DNA from: Streptomyces resistomycificus
Lineage (GTDB): Bacteria; Actinomycetota; Actinomycetes; Streptomycetales; Streptomycetaceae
Length of the DNA stretch: 64,000 nt
NCBI RefSeq assembly: GCF_001514265.1
Contig: NZ_KQ948994.1
Coordinates: 186,001-250,000 of the forward strand
Direction: 5' to 3'
Shown here: positions 40,981 through 50,097 of the stretch, piece after piece
How the letters are laid out: the number at the start of each line of letters is the position of its first letter
How positions within the stretch are numbered: position 1 is the stretch's first letter
Translations under genes and position numbers: made by a program
The notes under the pieces: model-generated
Seen by the model: only the letters and a program-made list of their open reading frames with translations
Databases searched by the model: none
What the model was told of the DNA's origin: nothing

Positions 40981-42210
40981 TCAGCCCGAAGGCCGCCCTC
41001 TGCGGAGTATGTCGGCCGTGCGGTCGCCAACGTGGGGGGTGAGAAGGGCGGCCCGCGCCGTCTCGCGTCGGAACGCTTGGGCGATGGCGCGCGCCTCGAT
41101 GCCCGCCTGGCGAAGGACACCTGTGAGGGGATTGGTGTATCCGGCGAAGTACAGGCCCACGGCTTCGGGATTGGTCCGTGCCCCTACGGCGAGGGGTAGC
41201 CCGGCCTCGTCGAGTACGCCCAGGGACCCGACCAGGCCGTGCAGGTTGGGCTGGTACCCGGTGGCGGCGATGACCGTGTCGGGTCGCAGCCGGGTGCCGT
41301 CGGCCAGCAACACGTCGGGGCCGTCGAAAGCCTGGACGGCGGCGACCGGCTCCACCCGCCCAGACCGGACAGCGTCCACGAAGCCGTGGTCGAGCACCGG
41401 GTTGACCCCTTCGCGGACATTGCGGGTGTACAGACCCGTGCGGGGCCGCGGCAGTCCCCGTGACGTCAGGTCGGGCACCGCGAGACGTTGCGTGAGCAGG
41501 GAGGTACGGTCGCGCCACCCGAGCGGGAGGGCCTCCGTCAGCCGGCCGACCGCATGCCATCGGGCGCTGGAGCGGGGCAGGATGTTGGGTGGGGTTCGGA
41601 CTGCGATCCGTACCCGCTCGGCACCTGCCCCGGCCAGGATGCCGGCGATCTCGGTACCGCTGTTACCGGCGCCGACCACCAGGACGTGCTGCCCGCGGTA
41701 GGGGACCGGAGAGCGGTAGTGGGCCGAGTGCAGCAGCGTGCCGGTGAAGGTCGAACGCCCGGGCCAGCGGGGGAGGTTCGGGGTATGGCAGCGGCCGGTG
41801 GCCACCACGACCGCGCCGGTGGGTACGGGGCCGTCGGGGGTGTGGAGCAGCCACCGGGCTCGCGAACCGGGCTCGGCCCGTTCGATGCGCTGCACCGGGG
41901 TGGTCACCCGGACGTCGAGTCGGTGGTGGGCGACGTAGCTCTCCAGGTAGCGCACGTAGTCGTCCCGGCTCACCCATGGGCCCGCCTGGCGCGGCACCGA
42001 CAGACCGGGGAGTTTCGAGGTGCCGGGGGTGGTGTGCAGGCTCAGATGGTCATACCGCTGTGCCCAGCTCGCTCCTACTCGGTCAGACCGTTCCAGGATC
42101 ACGGTCGGCGCGCCGGAGCGGCCCAGCAGCGCGGCGGCCGCCAGGCCGTGGGGACCGGCTCCGACCACGATCGTGAAAGCGCTGAAGTCTCGCTGTGGTG
42201 TCGGGGGCAT
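40981..42210 (-). CDS. Flavin-dependent monooxygenase (FMO-like)
   Basis: 409 residues. Two dinucleotide folds: FAD site IVVGAGPHGLAAAALLGRSG (about 14-33) and NADPH site VLVVGAGNSGTEIAGILAGAG (about 170-190). RVGASWAQRYDHLSLHTT and VVVATGRCHTPNLPRWPG match the flavin monooxygenase pattern, and DTVIAATGYQPNL is the C-terminal ATG motif. The family oxygenates N, S or C atoms of small molecules. AGGAGG lies very near the ATG at 42210. Downstream, between 40754 and 40980, no gene is seen. A role in detoxification or amine oxidation is a guess. Confidence 0.88.
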   Translation of the reverse strand: MPPTPQRDFSAFTIVVGAGPHGLAAAALLGRSGAPTVILERSDRVGASWAQRYDHLSLHTTPGTSKLPGLSVPRQAGPWVSRDDYVRYLESYVAHHRLDVRVTTPVQRIERAEPGSRARWLLHTPDGPVPTGAVVVATGRCHTPNLPRWPGRSTFTGTLLHSAHYRSPVPYRGQHVLVVGAGNSGTEIAGILAGAGAERVRIAVRTPPNILPRSSARWHAVGRLTEALPLGWRDRTSLLTQRLAVPDLTSRGLPRPRTGLYTRNVREGVNPVLDHGFVDAVRSGRVEPVAAVQAFDGPDVLLADGTRLRPDTVIAATGYQPNLHGLVGSLGVLDEAGLPLAVGARTNPEAVGLYFAGYTNPLTGVLRQAGIEARAIAQAFRRETARAALLTPHVGDRTADILRRGRPSG

Positions 42211-42533
42211 CGCCTCCTACAACGGCGGATCGCGGCTCACGTCACGCTCAACGTGGCGGCACCAGGCCTGCGGAGTGACGATGCCGACCTGTTCACCAGA
42301 ATTGGGGCGGCTGCCGTTACACCGGCCGTACGGACTCGTTGAGACCGGGTGTCAGCGCGCCGCCACCTCGCGCAGGCGATCGGCCAGCCCAGGGGCCGTC
42401 CGGGCCAAGCGCAGCTGATCGGCCAGGAGTCGGACGTGTCGGGGGAGCAAAAGCCTGCGTGGCCCCGGCCCCTGTGGCGGGCTTCTCCTCCGGGCCGGCT
42501 CGCTACGCCAATCCGATCCTTCGAGGGGCTCAT
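42211..42533. other. Spacer between the monooxygenase and the ABC exporter
   Basis: The open frame that begins at 42339 is the non-coding extension of the ABC gene, with poor codon use before the GTG at 42534. No other gene or repeat is evident. GAGGGG at 42523-42528 is the ribosome site of the ABC gene. Confidence 0.4.
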
Positions 42534-43169
42534 GTGCAGGGAGCAACGACGCGTCACCGGCCACGGCTGTCGATCAGCGGAGTCTGCAAGGAGTACGGCG
42601 GCAGGCAGGTCCTGCGCGGCGTCGACCTTGATGTGCCCGCCGGGACGCTGGTAGGAGTCGTCGGCGAGAACGGGGCGGGCAAGAGCACTCTGCTGCGCAT
42701 CGCCGTAGGACACCTCGCACCCGACCGCGGAACGGTGACACGGACAGGCGCGGTGGGGTACTGCCCGCAGCGAGCGGTACTGAACGACGCGTTCACCGTC
42801 GGACAGCACCTGCGGTTGTTCCAGATGGCCTACCGGCTGGCGACGCTGGAGCGCGCCGGCGAGCTGATGGAACTGCTGGCACTGACCGGCTGCCGCCGAC
42901 AGCGGGTCGGCGAGCTCAGTGGCGGAACGCGACAGAAGCTGAACCTGCTGATCGCCCTCATGCACGATCCGCAGTTGTTGGTCTTGGACGAGCCCTACCA
43001 GGGCTTCGACTGGGACACCCATCAGCGGTTCTGGACCCTGGCCGCCGATCTGCGTGATCAGGGCCGGTCGATCATCGTGGTGTCGCACCTGCTGCACGAC
43101 CTGCACCACTTCGACGCGATCGCCCAACTGCGCCAAGGGCGCCTGCACTTCGAGGAGACCAACCGTTGA
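42534..43169 (+). CDS. ABC transporter ATP-binding protein
   Basis: 211 residues. Walker A VGENGAGKSTLLRI, Q-loop YCPQRAVL, signature ELSGGTRQKLNLLIAL, Walker B LLVLDEPYQGFD and H-loop IIVVSHLL are all present, so it is a working ATPase. The GTG start has GAGGGG 5 bases upstream. The stop overlaps the TTG start of the permease gene by four bases (TTGA). Together they form an ABC-2-type exporter; the cargo (antibiotic, lipid or ion) is unknown. Confidence 0.88.
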   Translation: MQGATTRHRPRLSISGVCKEYGGRQVLRGVDLDVPAGTLVGVVGENGAGKSTLLRIAVGHLAPDRGTVTRTGAVGYCPQRAVLNDAFTVGQHLRLFQMAYRLATLERAGELMELLALTGCRRQRVGELSGGTRQKLNLLIALMHDPQLLVLDEPYQGFDWDTHQRFWTLAADLRDQGRSIIVVSHLLHDLHHFDAIAQLRQGRLHFEETNR

Positions 43170-43957
43170 GGCTCTCCTGGACGGCGTTCACCGAACTGCT
43201 GCGCTGCACTCTGCTGGGCCACCTGCGCAACCGGCTGGCCTTGGTTCTGGCGGTCGCGTTCATCCCGGTCTGGATCGCCGTGGCCCGCCTGTGCACGTCC
43301 GACGTAGTGGTGCGCGTCTGGCTGGACGCCGTCAGCGCGCCCGTCTCCGCCCGGGCCAGCCAGGTGGGCCAGGTGGCCAGCGCTCTGGGCGCCATCACCA
43401 TGGTCGCCGGCTTCATCACTTTCACGGAGACCTTCCAATCGCGGCAGATGGACCGCCGCCTGCTGCTGGCCGGCTACCCCCGACTGCCGATGCTGCTGGC
43501 GAAGCTTGCCGCCGTCGCCCTCACCGCCTCCCTGCTGGCCTTCTACACCACGATCCTGCTGTGGATCTCCCTGCCCGTACGCCACACAGGCCCCCTGGCG
43601 CTGGCCCTTGCGGGAGCCGGGCTCGCCTACGGCGGCATCGGCCTGCTGCTCGGCTCTCTGGTCCGCGGCGAGCTGGAGGGGTTCTTCCTCATCATCATGC
43701 TCAGCCTGGTGGACACCGGCCTGCAGAATCCCGTCTTCAACACACTCATGGACGTGACAGGCGTGGCCGCGCTTCCTCTGTACGGCGTGAACCAGCTGGC
43801 GCTGAGCTCAGCCCTCACCCCACACGTCCCCTGGTCCCACGGCCTGCTCTCCCTCACCTGGTCCGCAACGACCGCCGCCTTGGCGCTGCTCGTCCTCCAC
43901 ACCCACCGCCCTTCCCGCTCACCGTGGTCCCTCAGATCGCGGTTCCGCCCTTCCTAG
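43166..43957 (+). CDS. ABC-2-type transporter permease
   Basis: 263 residues. TTG start with GAGGAG 8 bases upstream, overlapping the stop of the ATPase gene. Six hydrophobic segments (about 22-42, 65-92, 108-132, 135-160, 170-190, 225-245). QSRQMDRRLLLAGYPRLPMLLAKLAA between helices 2 and 3 is the coupling-helix region that contacts the ATPase. Probable exporter subunit. Two copies would be needed with two ATPases. Confidence 0.82.
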   Translation: MRLSWTAFTELLRCTLLGHLRNRLALVLAVAFIPVWIAVARLCTSDVVVRVWLDAVSAPVSARASQVGQVASALGAITMVAGFITFTETFQSRQMDRRLLLAGYPRLPMLLAKLAAVALTASLLAFYTTILLWISLPVRHTGPLALALAGAGLAYGGIGLLLGSLVRGELEGFFLIIMLSLVDTGLQNPVFNTLMDVTGVAALPLYGVNQLALSSALTPHVPWSHGLLSLTWSATTAALALLVLHTHRPSRSPWSLRSRFRPS

Positions 43958-44128
43958 ACCCTGACCAGCAGACCCACCCGTCCCGACGGACCCGGACCAC
44001 CCCTCCGGAGCCGTGGAGCCCGGCGCCCACCCGACGTGACGGCCGGTCCCTCACCCTGCCCAACAAGCCGGAGCGGCCCGTCAGATGAACCGGCGAGCCG
44101 TCACGAAGGATCCATCAACGATGGCCCG

Positions 44129-44998
44129 TCATACCGGCTCGACGGGCAGCCACAGTTCGCAGGTCGCCGTGCTGAAGTCGTCCGCGCGCTCGAGGACCGC
44201 GACGATCGAGGGACCTGGCCGGAGACGCCAGGGGTTGGAGGGGAACCACTCGGTCGCGGTCGCGGCCCAGGTCGACTGCAGGGTCTGCGGATACGGTCCG
44301 GCTGTGCGGAAGACCGCCCACCTGCCGGCCGGAACCTCGATGGCGTCGAGGTCGCCGGGGGCCGGCGTGCTCTGGGAGACAGCGACCCCGTGCAGGTAGG
44401 TCAGTTCGCTACCCTCTTCGCCGTCCGGGTCCAGGTCGTCGCAGACCTGCAGCAGGCCCTCCGGTTGGGTGTCGCCGAGTGCCTTCAACCGGAGGTGCTC
44501 CTCCTGCGGCAGTGCGGTGATGTGCTGACGGATGTGCGGATTGACGCCCTGGTGGACGAGCGGAACCCGGGCCGCGTGTCCGATCAACCGGAACGCGGGG
44601 CGGTCTACGAGTCGGGTGTCCATGGGGGTGCTCCCTTCTACGGTCAGGCGGAACCTGACCTGCGGTTGTGTACGCAGGGGGCCTCCGTCGCAGCGCACGT
44701 CACTCGGGCCGGCGCCGTGGACCGCGCGGAACGCGCGCCCGAACGCCTCGGCGGAGCCGTATCCGTGGCGGACGGCGATGCTCAGCAGATCGTCCTCACC
44801 CCGGACGACGTCGGCAGCGGCGACGGTCATGCGGCGTCGGCGTACGTACTCCGACAGCGGCATGCCGGCCAAGGACGAGAACATCCGGCGCAGGTGGTAT
44901 TCCGTCGTGCCGAGCCCACTGGCCAATCCGCGGACGTCGAGCTCCTCAGCGAGGTGCTCTTCGACGAGGTCGACAAGCTGGTTGAGTGCCGAGATCAC
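44129..44998 (-). CDS. AraC-family regulator with GyrI-like effector domain
   Basis: 289 residues. The first 100 residues are an AraC double helix-turn-helix (LDVRGLASGLGTTEYHLRRMFSSLAGMPLSEYVRRRRM and DLLSIAVRHGYGSAEAFGRAFRAVHGAGPSDV). The rest is a GyrI-like domain (TRLVDRPAFRLIGHAARVPLV ... VPAGRWAVFRTAGPYPQTLQSTWAATATEWFPSN) that binds drug-like small molecules, as in Rob and SbmC. AAAGGAGG is 4 bases from the GTG at 44998, a very strong ribosome site that decides the start. It lies downstream of the ABC exporter genes and divergent from the NmrA-like gene, either of which it may regulate. Confidence 0.88.
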   Translation of the reverse strand: MISALNQLVDLVEEHLAEELDVRGLASGLGTTEYHLRRMFSSLAGMPLSEYVRRRRMTVAAADVVRGEDDLLSIAVRHGYGSAEAFGRAFRAVHGAGPSDVRCDGGPLRTQPQVRFRLTVEGSTPMDTRLVDRPAFRLIGHAARVPLVHQGVNPHIRQHITALPQEEHLRLKALGDTQPEGLLQVCDDLDPDGEEGSELTYLHGVAVSQSTPAPGDLDAIEVPAGRWAVFRTAGPYPQTLQSTWAATATEWFPSNPWRLRPGPSIVAVLERADDFSTATCELWLPVEPV

Positions 44999-45212
44999 GA
45001 GGCCTCCTTTCAAGGTCAACCCTGCCGGAAGAACACGGGCCGTACCCGACCGCAGCGGTTCGATCCGATCATGCGCCTGGGCGGCCACGCAGCCGACGCA
45101 CGTTCATGCCCCCTTGGCCACCAGGGAGGCGCTCGCCGGAGCTCCGGAGCGGGAGTTCGGCCGGCGCCGGACCACAAACTGATCGCGAGGCCGTGCAGGT
45201 GCCTCATGTCCC

Positions 45213-45243
45213 TTGACCTGAAGTGCGATTGAGCTCCTAGCGT
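45213..45243 (+). promoter_or_regulatory. Promoter of the NmrA-like gene
   Basis: TTGACC (45213-45218) and TAGCGT (45238-45243) with a 19-base spacer, or CTAGCG with 18. The spacing is long, which is typical of promoters needing an activator. Confidence 0.45.
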
Positions 45244-45283
45244 TCCCCCCAAGCTGATCATCTGACGGCAGGAGAACGCGCTC

Positions 45284-46117
45284 GTGATCCTCGTGACCGG
45301 AGGCACCGGCAACATAGGACGTGCACTGCTGAGGGAGCTGGACGCATGCGGTGCGGGGCCGCTGAGAGGGCTGACCCGTGACGCCGCACGGGCCACGTTC
45401 CCCGAAAGGGTCGAGACCGTCGAGGGGGACCTCGTGGAGCCGGTGTCGGTGAAGCCCGCCCTGGAGGGCGTGCGTTCGCTGTTCCTCGTGTCGCGGCTGG
45501 GTCCTGACGCCGACATCATCGAGGCCGCCCGGCTGGCGGGTGTGGAGCACGTGGTGCTGGTGTCGTCCATTACCGTCCAGACCCATCCGCACCTGGGCCC
45601 CGCCGACGAGAACCTGGCGGTCGAGCGGCTGCTCACGGACAGCGGCATGGCCTGGACGATCCTGCGGCCGACACAGTTCGCATCGAACGCTCTGATGTGG
45701 GCGGCGTCGATCCGCGACCGTGAGACGGTCCGCGCGCCGTACGCGGACACCGGGCTGCCCACGATCCACCCGGCGGACATCGCGTCGGTGGCGCGGGTGG
45801 CGCTGACCGAGCCCGGCCACCGGGGGCGGACGTATGCCCTGACCGGTCCGGAGCCGGTGACAGCCCGGCAGCAGGTCCTGGCCATCGCGGCGGCACTCGG
45901 GCGGGATGTTCCCTTCACCGAGATCAGTCGGCACGAGGCTCACACCCACATGGCCGCGGTCTTCGGGGACGAGGCGGCGGACGCGGTGCTCGACGTCACG
46001 GGAGGAGACGTCAACGACGAACTGCTCGCGGTGCGCGACACGGTCGCACGGGTCACCGGCTCCCCGGCCAGACCGTTCCGCCAGTGGGTTGCGGAGAACG
46101 TCGGCATCTTCCGCTGA
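45284..46117 (+). CDS. NmrA-like NAD(P)-binding protein
   Basis: 277 residues. Atypical short-chain dehydrogenase: ILVTGGTGNIGRALLRELDACG (nucleotide site, residues 2-23), VEGDLVEP, VRSLFLVSRLG, HVVLVSSITVQTH, then WTILRPTQFASNAL in place of the usual YxxxK. The latter means it may be a redox sensor or an isomerase rather than a dehydrogenase. The C-terminal half (GRTYALTGPEPVTARQQVLAIAAALGRDVPFTEI) is typical of the group. The GTG start at 45284 has GGAGAA upstream. It is transcribed away from the AraC/GyrI regulator gene. Confidence 0.87.
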   Translation: MILVTGGTGNIGRALLRELDACGAGPLRGLTRDAARATFPERVETVEGDLVEPVSVKPALEGVRSLFLVSRLGPDADIIEAARLAGVEHVVLVSSITVQTHPHLGPADENLAVERLLTDSGMAWTILRPTQFASNALMWAASIRDRETVRAPYADTGLPTIHPADIASVARVALTEPGHRGRTYALTGPEPVTARQQVLAIAAALGRDVPFTEISRHEAHTHMAAVFGDEAADAVLDVTGGDVNDELLAVRDTVARVTGSPARPFRQWVAENVGIFR

Positions 46118-46265
46118 GACCCCCGGCCCGTGAGAGCCGGGCGCCCGGTGTGCTCGAGATGTCCGGTGCCGTCGTGGAACCCGACGTGGGGTGAGTCCGC
46201 GGCGACACCGCGATCCGTGAACCTGGTCGGCGTCCCCGGCGTCGAACCGACGGCGTGTCTGCCCG

Positions 46266-47408
46266 TCAGCGCGGCACGTCGACCTCGCGGAAGTCGGACT
46301 TGCGGATCTTTCCGTGGATGCCCTTCACGCCGTCCACGACCTGGGAGACCGCGAAGTCGCCTGCGGCGCTGAGGTACGCCATCGCCAGATGACGGTCGAT
46401 GCGGTAGTCCGTCACGAGCAGGTCCAGCGCGCAACGCACACAGTCCCGCATCGCCACGTCCAGATCCTCGTCCAGTCCGATCGCCACGAGATAGTCGTCC
46501 GTCTCGGCGAACGGGGCGACGCGTCCGTGGCCGGGCCGTAGAGCCGCACCACCGGGCACCACCTCGAGTTTGACGGTGGCGCGCAACGACGCCTCGAACG
46601 CGGTGAGGGCGACCTCGCCGTCGCCCTGAGCGAAGTGGGGGTCGCCGAAGTAGACCAGCGCGTCGTCGACCTGCACCGGAAGGAACAGAGTGGCGCCCTC
46701 GCCGAGGAGGGAGATGTCGATGTTGCCCCCGTGGCTCCCCGGCGGTACCGAGTGCGGCCGCTCGTCCCCGGGTACCGCCACCCCCATCACACCGAGGAAC
46801 GGCCGCAGCGGGAAGCGCAGGGAGCCACGGGCGGGTTCGGAGGGATCCACCGCCAGCCGGCCCCACGCGCCGTGACGATCCGCGTGTGCCGTGGCGAAGG
46901 TGAACGCGGGACCGGGCAGCGACGGCATCTCGCCGGGGAGCGCGCCGAAGCCGTGCCGTGCGGAGATCATGCCGTACGGAACCCGCGGTGTGAGGCCGAG
47001 GACGCTCACGGCGAGCAGGTCCCCGGGCCGGGCGCCGGCCACCGCGATCGGACCGGTGACCAGGTGCGGCCCGTCATCATCGAAGTGATGCGGCACGCCG
47101 GAGTCCGCGATCTGCTGGGCGTCGTCGAGCACATGGGCGCCGCTGACGCCGTAGCGGGCGAAGAACGCCCGCGGGTCGCGGCCCTGATCCTCGAGGAGCC
47201 CCTCGTGGCTGATCGTGTCGACCGTGACGACGGAACCCGATGGCACGACCGCGCACGGTGAGTCCGCCTCGCACGGAAGGCGGCCCCACAGCGTGTTCGC
47301 GGGCGTGGCAGGGACGTAGGTAGTCGACGGGATCGCTCCGTGGCCGGGCTGGAGGATCGGGAAGCCGGTCGCGGCGACGTCGAGGAGGGGCGAGTCGATG
47401 GCTGGCAT
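46266..47408 (-). CDS. Acetamidase/formamidase family amidase
   Basis: 380 residues. Hydrolyses formamide or a similar small amide to ammonia and acid, probably with metal help. Family signs are GRLPCEADSPCAVVPSGSVVTVDTISHEG (about 42-70), GPHLVTGPIAVAGARPGDLLAVSVL, VPPGSHGGNIDISLLGEGATLFLPVQVDDALVYFGDPHFAQGDGE with the conserved His, Asp and Gly cluster, and AMRDCVRCALDLLVTDY. The start is the ATG at 47408, with GAAAGG 6 bases ahead. It forms the left end of the catabolic island and has sites related to the CTCGCANTGCGAG operator about 90-115 bp upstream. It may release ammonia from formamide formed during ring degradation, which is an inference. Confidence 0.9.
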   Translation of the reverse strand: MPAIDSPLLDVAATGFPILQPGHGAIPSTTYVPATPANTLWGRLPCEADSPCAVVPSGSVVTVDTISHEGLLEDQGRDPRAFFARYGVSGAHVLDDAQQIADSGVPHHFDDDGPHLVTGPIAVAGARPGDLLAVSVLGLTPRVPYGMISARHGFGALPGEMPSLPGPAFTFATAHADRHGAWGRLAVDPSEPARGSLRFPLRPFLGVMGVAVPGDERPHSVPPGSHGGNIDISLLGEGATLFLPVQVDDALVYFGDPHFAQGDGEVALTAFEASLRATVKLEVVPGGAALRPGHGRVAPFAETDDYLVAIGLDEDLDVAMRDCVRCALDLLVTDYRIDRHLAMAYLSAAGDFAVSQVVDGVKGIHGKIRKSDFREVDVPR

Positions 47409-47494
47409 GGCCCACCTTTCGTGGAAGGAGGCCTCGACGCTATGAACGTCTCGTTGCCGTGCTGTTTCACAGGGAGGTCCGCGCCGTGAAGTTG

Positions 47495-47522
47495 TCTCGT
47501 ATCGCAACATGACATCTCGCAT
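47495..47522 (-). promoter_or_regulatory. Degenerate copies of the island operator
   Basis: TCTCGTATCGCAA (47495-47507) and the half site TCTCGCAT (47515-47522), 20 bp apart, resemble CTCGCANTGCGAG. The same 20-bp spacing is seen at 54277/54297. The remaining 47409-47762 gap has GCATCG-rich simple sequence (about 47580-47640) and no gene. Confidence 0.45.
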
Positions 47523-47724
47523 AAGAGTTGGCTCGGGAGCTTCCCGTCACCGCGCCGTCGTGTCGTGAAGCCGTACGGCGGCACGCACACCGCAGCGCAC
47601 AACGCATCGCGCATCGTGCATCGCGTTCGCGTCGCTCGGCCCTCGTTCACGGGCCATCGCGTCTGTGGCCGTGCCGTAGCCCCTTGCCTACCTGTGCTCG
47701 GTGGCCGGTCGGCTGGTGCCCGGA

Positions 47725-47757
47725 GGCCGGCCGGCGGACGTGGTCCGCGGGCCGGCC
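47725..47757 (-). terminator. Terminator of the P450 gene
   Basis: A 15-bp stem with one mismatch and a GTG loop (47725-47739 with 47743-47757), 5 bases past the stop codon on the minus strand. Confidence 0.8.
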
Positions 47758-47762
47758 AGACC

Positions 47763-49964
47763 TCAGAGGTCCAGGACGAGTCGGTCGCCCTGACAGCGGC
47801 CGACGCAGACCATCATCGTGCGCCCGGCTAGGCGTTCCTCGTCGGTGAGCACGGAGTCCCGATGCTCCGGCGTGCCGGCGAGCACACGGGTCTCGCAGGC
47901 ACCGCAGTAGCCCTTCTCGCAGTCGTAGGACAGGCCGCTGACGGCGTCGCGCAGGACCTCGATGAGGCGGCGGTCGGCCGGCACGGCGAGGGTGACTCCC
48001 GTGCGGGCCAGCTGAACCGCGAAGGGCCGGTTCTCCGCGGCGTCGAACGCCGTCTCCAGGTCGTCGCCGGCGGAGAAGCGCTCCAGGTGCAGTCGGTCGG
48101 TGAGGTCCAGGCGGGCGCACTCGCGCTCGACGGCCGCCAGCATCGGCGCCGGACCGCAGGCGTAGACGGCGGTGCCCGTGTCCAGCCCGCTCAGCAGCCG
48201 GGGAAGGTCCGGCAGCCCGGCCTCGTCCTGCGGGAGCAGGGTGAGCGCGTCGCCGGCGACGGCGGCGAGATCGTCGGCGAACGCCATCGTCGAGCGGGTG
48301 CGCCCGCCGTACACGACGGTGAAGGGCGTGCCGCGTCCGGCGGCCTCGCGGACCATGGCGAGGATCGGTGTGACGCCGATGCCGCCGGCGAGGAACAGGT
48401 AGGACGGCGCCTTGGCGAGCGGGAAGTGGTTGCGTGGCCCGCGTACCGCGAACGTGGCTCCCGGGCGGGCCAGTTCGTGGAGCTCGGCCGAGCCGCCCCG
48501 GCCCCGGTGCTCGCGCAGGACGCCGATGCGCCAGGTCGTGGCGTCGGCGGGGTCACCGCACAGCGAGTACTGACGCAGTCTGCCCGAGGGTAGACGCAGC
48601 TCGACGTGCGCGCCGGGCCGCCAGGCGGGGAGCGCGCCTCCGTCCGGCAGGCCGAGGTCGACGGCGACCACGTCGTCGGCCGCGCCGCGTACCGCGGTCA
48701 CCCGCAGCGGGGTGGGCGTGCTCAGCGCGCGGGCCGTGCCCGCCGTCGCGGTCGCCCGGGGGGCGGGCGTGAAGACCGCCGGGACCGCGTCCCAGCCGGA
48801 CTGGTTGCCGCGTGTCGGGTAGGGGACGAGGCCTTCCTCGATCACCCGGTAGTCGGGCAGCCGGGTCAGCACCTGCGTCATCATCGCGCGGAACATGGCT
48901 CGGGCGAGGTGCGCGCCGGCACACCGGTGCGAGCCGATCCCGAAGCTGAGGTGGCGACTGGCGTCGCGGTCGAGTCGTACCTGCTCGGGCTCGGGGAACA
49001 CGGCGGGGTCGTGGTTCGCCGCGACCCACGGGATCAGCACCCGGTCGCCCGCGTGCATCGGACAGCCACCGACCTCGGCGTCGCCGGTGACGGTGCGCGC
49101 CATCGACTGCGATGGGGCGAACGCGCGGAGGAACTCCTCGGTCGCGCTGTCCAGCAGGTCGGGGGAGTCGATCAGCCGCTGACGCTGTTCGGGGTGGCGA
49201 GCCAGGTGGACGAGCGTCGATCCGGTCAGGGAGGTGGTGGTGTCGACGCCGCCGGCGATAAGCAGGCCGATCACCGACACCAGCTCGTCCTCGCCGAACT
49301 CGCTGCCGTCGGCACGCCGGCCGGCCACCAGCGTGCTGACCGCGTCGGCTTGTGGTGCCGAGCGGCGCTCGGTGATCAGCTCGCGGATACGCTGGTCCAT
49401 GTAGGCCAGTCCGGCGGCCCCGCGGACGGCGCGCTCGCTGCCGGCCGGCGCGGCGAAGATGTCGTGGATCGGCCCGGCCAGCTTCGCCCAGTCCTCCTCG
49501 GGGAAACCGAGCCAGTCCAGGGTGACCGCGGCCGGCAGCGGGTTGGTGAGGTCGCGGACGAGGTCGCAGGAGCCGAGCTCGATGAAGTCGTCCACGACGC
49601 GGGCGGCGTGGCGCTCGATCATGGGTACCAGTTGCCCGACCGCCTCCGGGGTCAGCAGTGGGTTGATCAGTTGCCGGTACTCGGTCGAACGCGGCGGGTC
49701 GAGCTCGATCGGATACTGCTCGAGTCCCGGCCCCTTGGGGATGACGATGCCGACCCCTGAGCCGCCGTTGTCGCTGCGGGCCGAGGAGAACGTCGCGTCG
49801 TCGCGGGCGATGCGGGCCACGTCGGCGTACCGCGTCGTGTAGGTGAACCCGCCGTGGGCGTCCGAGCGGCCTACCGGGCAACTCTCGCGGAAGTGCGCGT
49901 AGTAGGCGACGGGATCGGCGTTGGCCTCGTCGGAGTGGTGGTCGAAGTCGATGTCGGCGGACAT
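47763..49964 (-). CDS. Self-sufficient cytochrome P450, CYP116B-like
   Basis: 733 residues. One chain carries P450, FMN/NAD(P)H reductase and 2Fe-2S domains, so no separate redox partner is needed. P450 part (1-400): I-helix AGGVDTTT (near 240), ExxR as EEFLR, and heme loop FGIGSHRCAG with C347. Reductase (about 420-635): RQYSLCG for FMN, GGIGVTPILAM for NAD(P)H. Ferredoxin (about 650-733): YDCEKGYCGACETRVL and a later CVGRC complete the four-Cys cluster. CYP116B enzymes remove N- or O-alkyl groups and hydroxylate aromatics. The ATG at 49964 is chosen; the frame extending to 50051 begins inside the -10 box. It has its own promoter and shares strand with the alcohol dehydrogenase upstream. Confidence 0.92.
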   Translation of the reverse strand: MSADIDFDHHSDEANADPVAYYAHFRESCPVGRSDAHGGFTYTTRYADVARIARDDATFSSARSDNGGSGVGIVIPKGPGLEQYPIELDPPRSTEYRQLINPLLTPEAVGQLVPMIERHAARVVDDFIELGSCDLVRDLTNPLPAAVTLDWLGFPEEDWAKLAGPIHDIFAAPAGSERAVRGAAGLAYMDQRIRELITERRSAPQADAVSTLVAGRRADGSEFGEDELVSVIGLLIAGGVDTTTSLTGSTLVHLARHPEQRQRLIDSPDLLDSATEEFLRAFAPSQSMARTVTGDAEVGGCPMHAGDRVLIPWVAANHDPAVFPEPEQVRLDRDASRHLSFGIGSHRCAGAHLARAMFRAMMTQVLTRLPDYRVIEEGLVPYPTRGNQSGWDAVPAVFTPAPRATATAGTARALSTPTPLRVTAVRGAADDVVAVDLGLPDGGALPAWRPGAHVELRLPSGRLRQYSLCGDPADATTWRIGVLREHRGRGGSAELHELARPGATFAVRGPRNHFPLAKAPSYLFLAGGIGVTPILAMVREAAGRGTPFTVVYGGRTRSTMAFADDLAAVAGDALTLLPQDEAGLPDLPRLLSGLDTGTAVYACGPAPMLAAVERECARLDLTDRLHLERFSAGDDLETAFDAAENRPFAVQLARTGVTLAVPADRRLIEVLRDAVSGLSYDCEKGYCGACETRVLAGTPEHRDSVLTDEERLAGRTMMVCVGRCQGDRLVLDL

Positions 49965-50049
49965 GGTGGGCACGCTCCACGTGCTCGGACCTGTGCGCGG
50001 TGTTGTCCGGCCGCGCCACCGGATGTCTGGTGCCTCGTCGGCGTCGGCC

Positions 50050-50079
50050 ACCCTAAGGTGTTGCCGCCGTGTGCGACAA
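50050..50079 (-). promoter_or_regulatory. Promoter of the P450 gene
   Basis: On the minus strand TTGTCG (50074-50079), an 18-base spacer and TAGGGT (50050-50055). No CTCGCANTGCGAG site is near it, so the P450 may also rely on read-through from the alcohol dehydrogenase promoter. Confidence 0.5.
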
Positions 50080-50097
50080 CGGATGGTGGGCGACGTC

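Noticed and set aside
47575..47645. GCATCG-rich stretch as a CRISPR-like or regulatory repeat
   Set aside because: The units are short, irregular and without spacers, so it is simple sequence.
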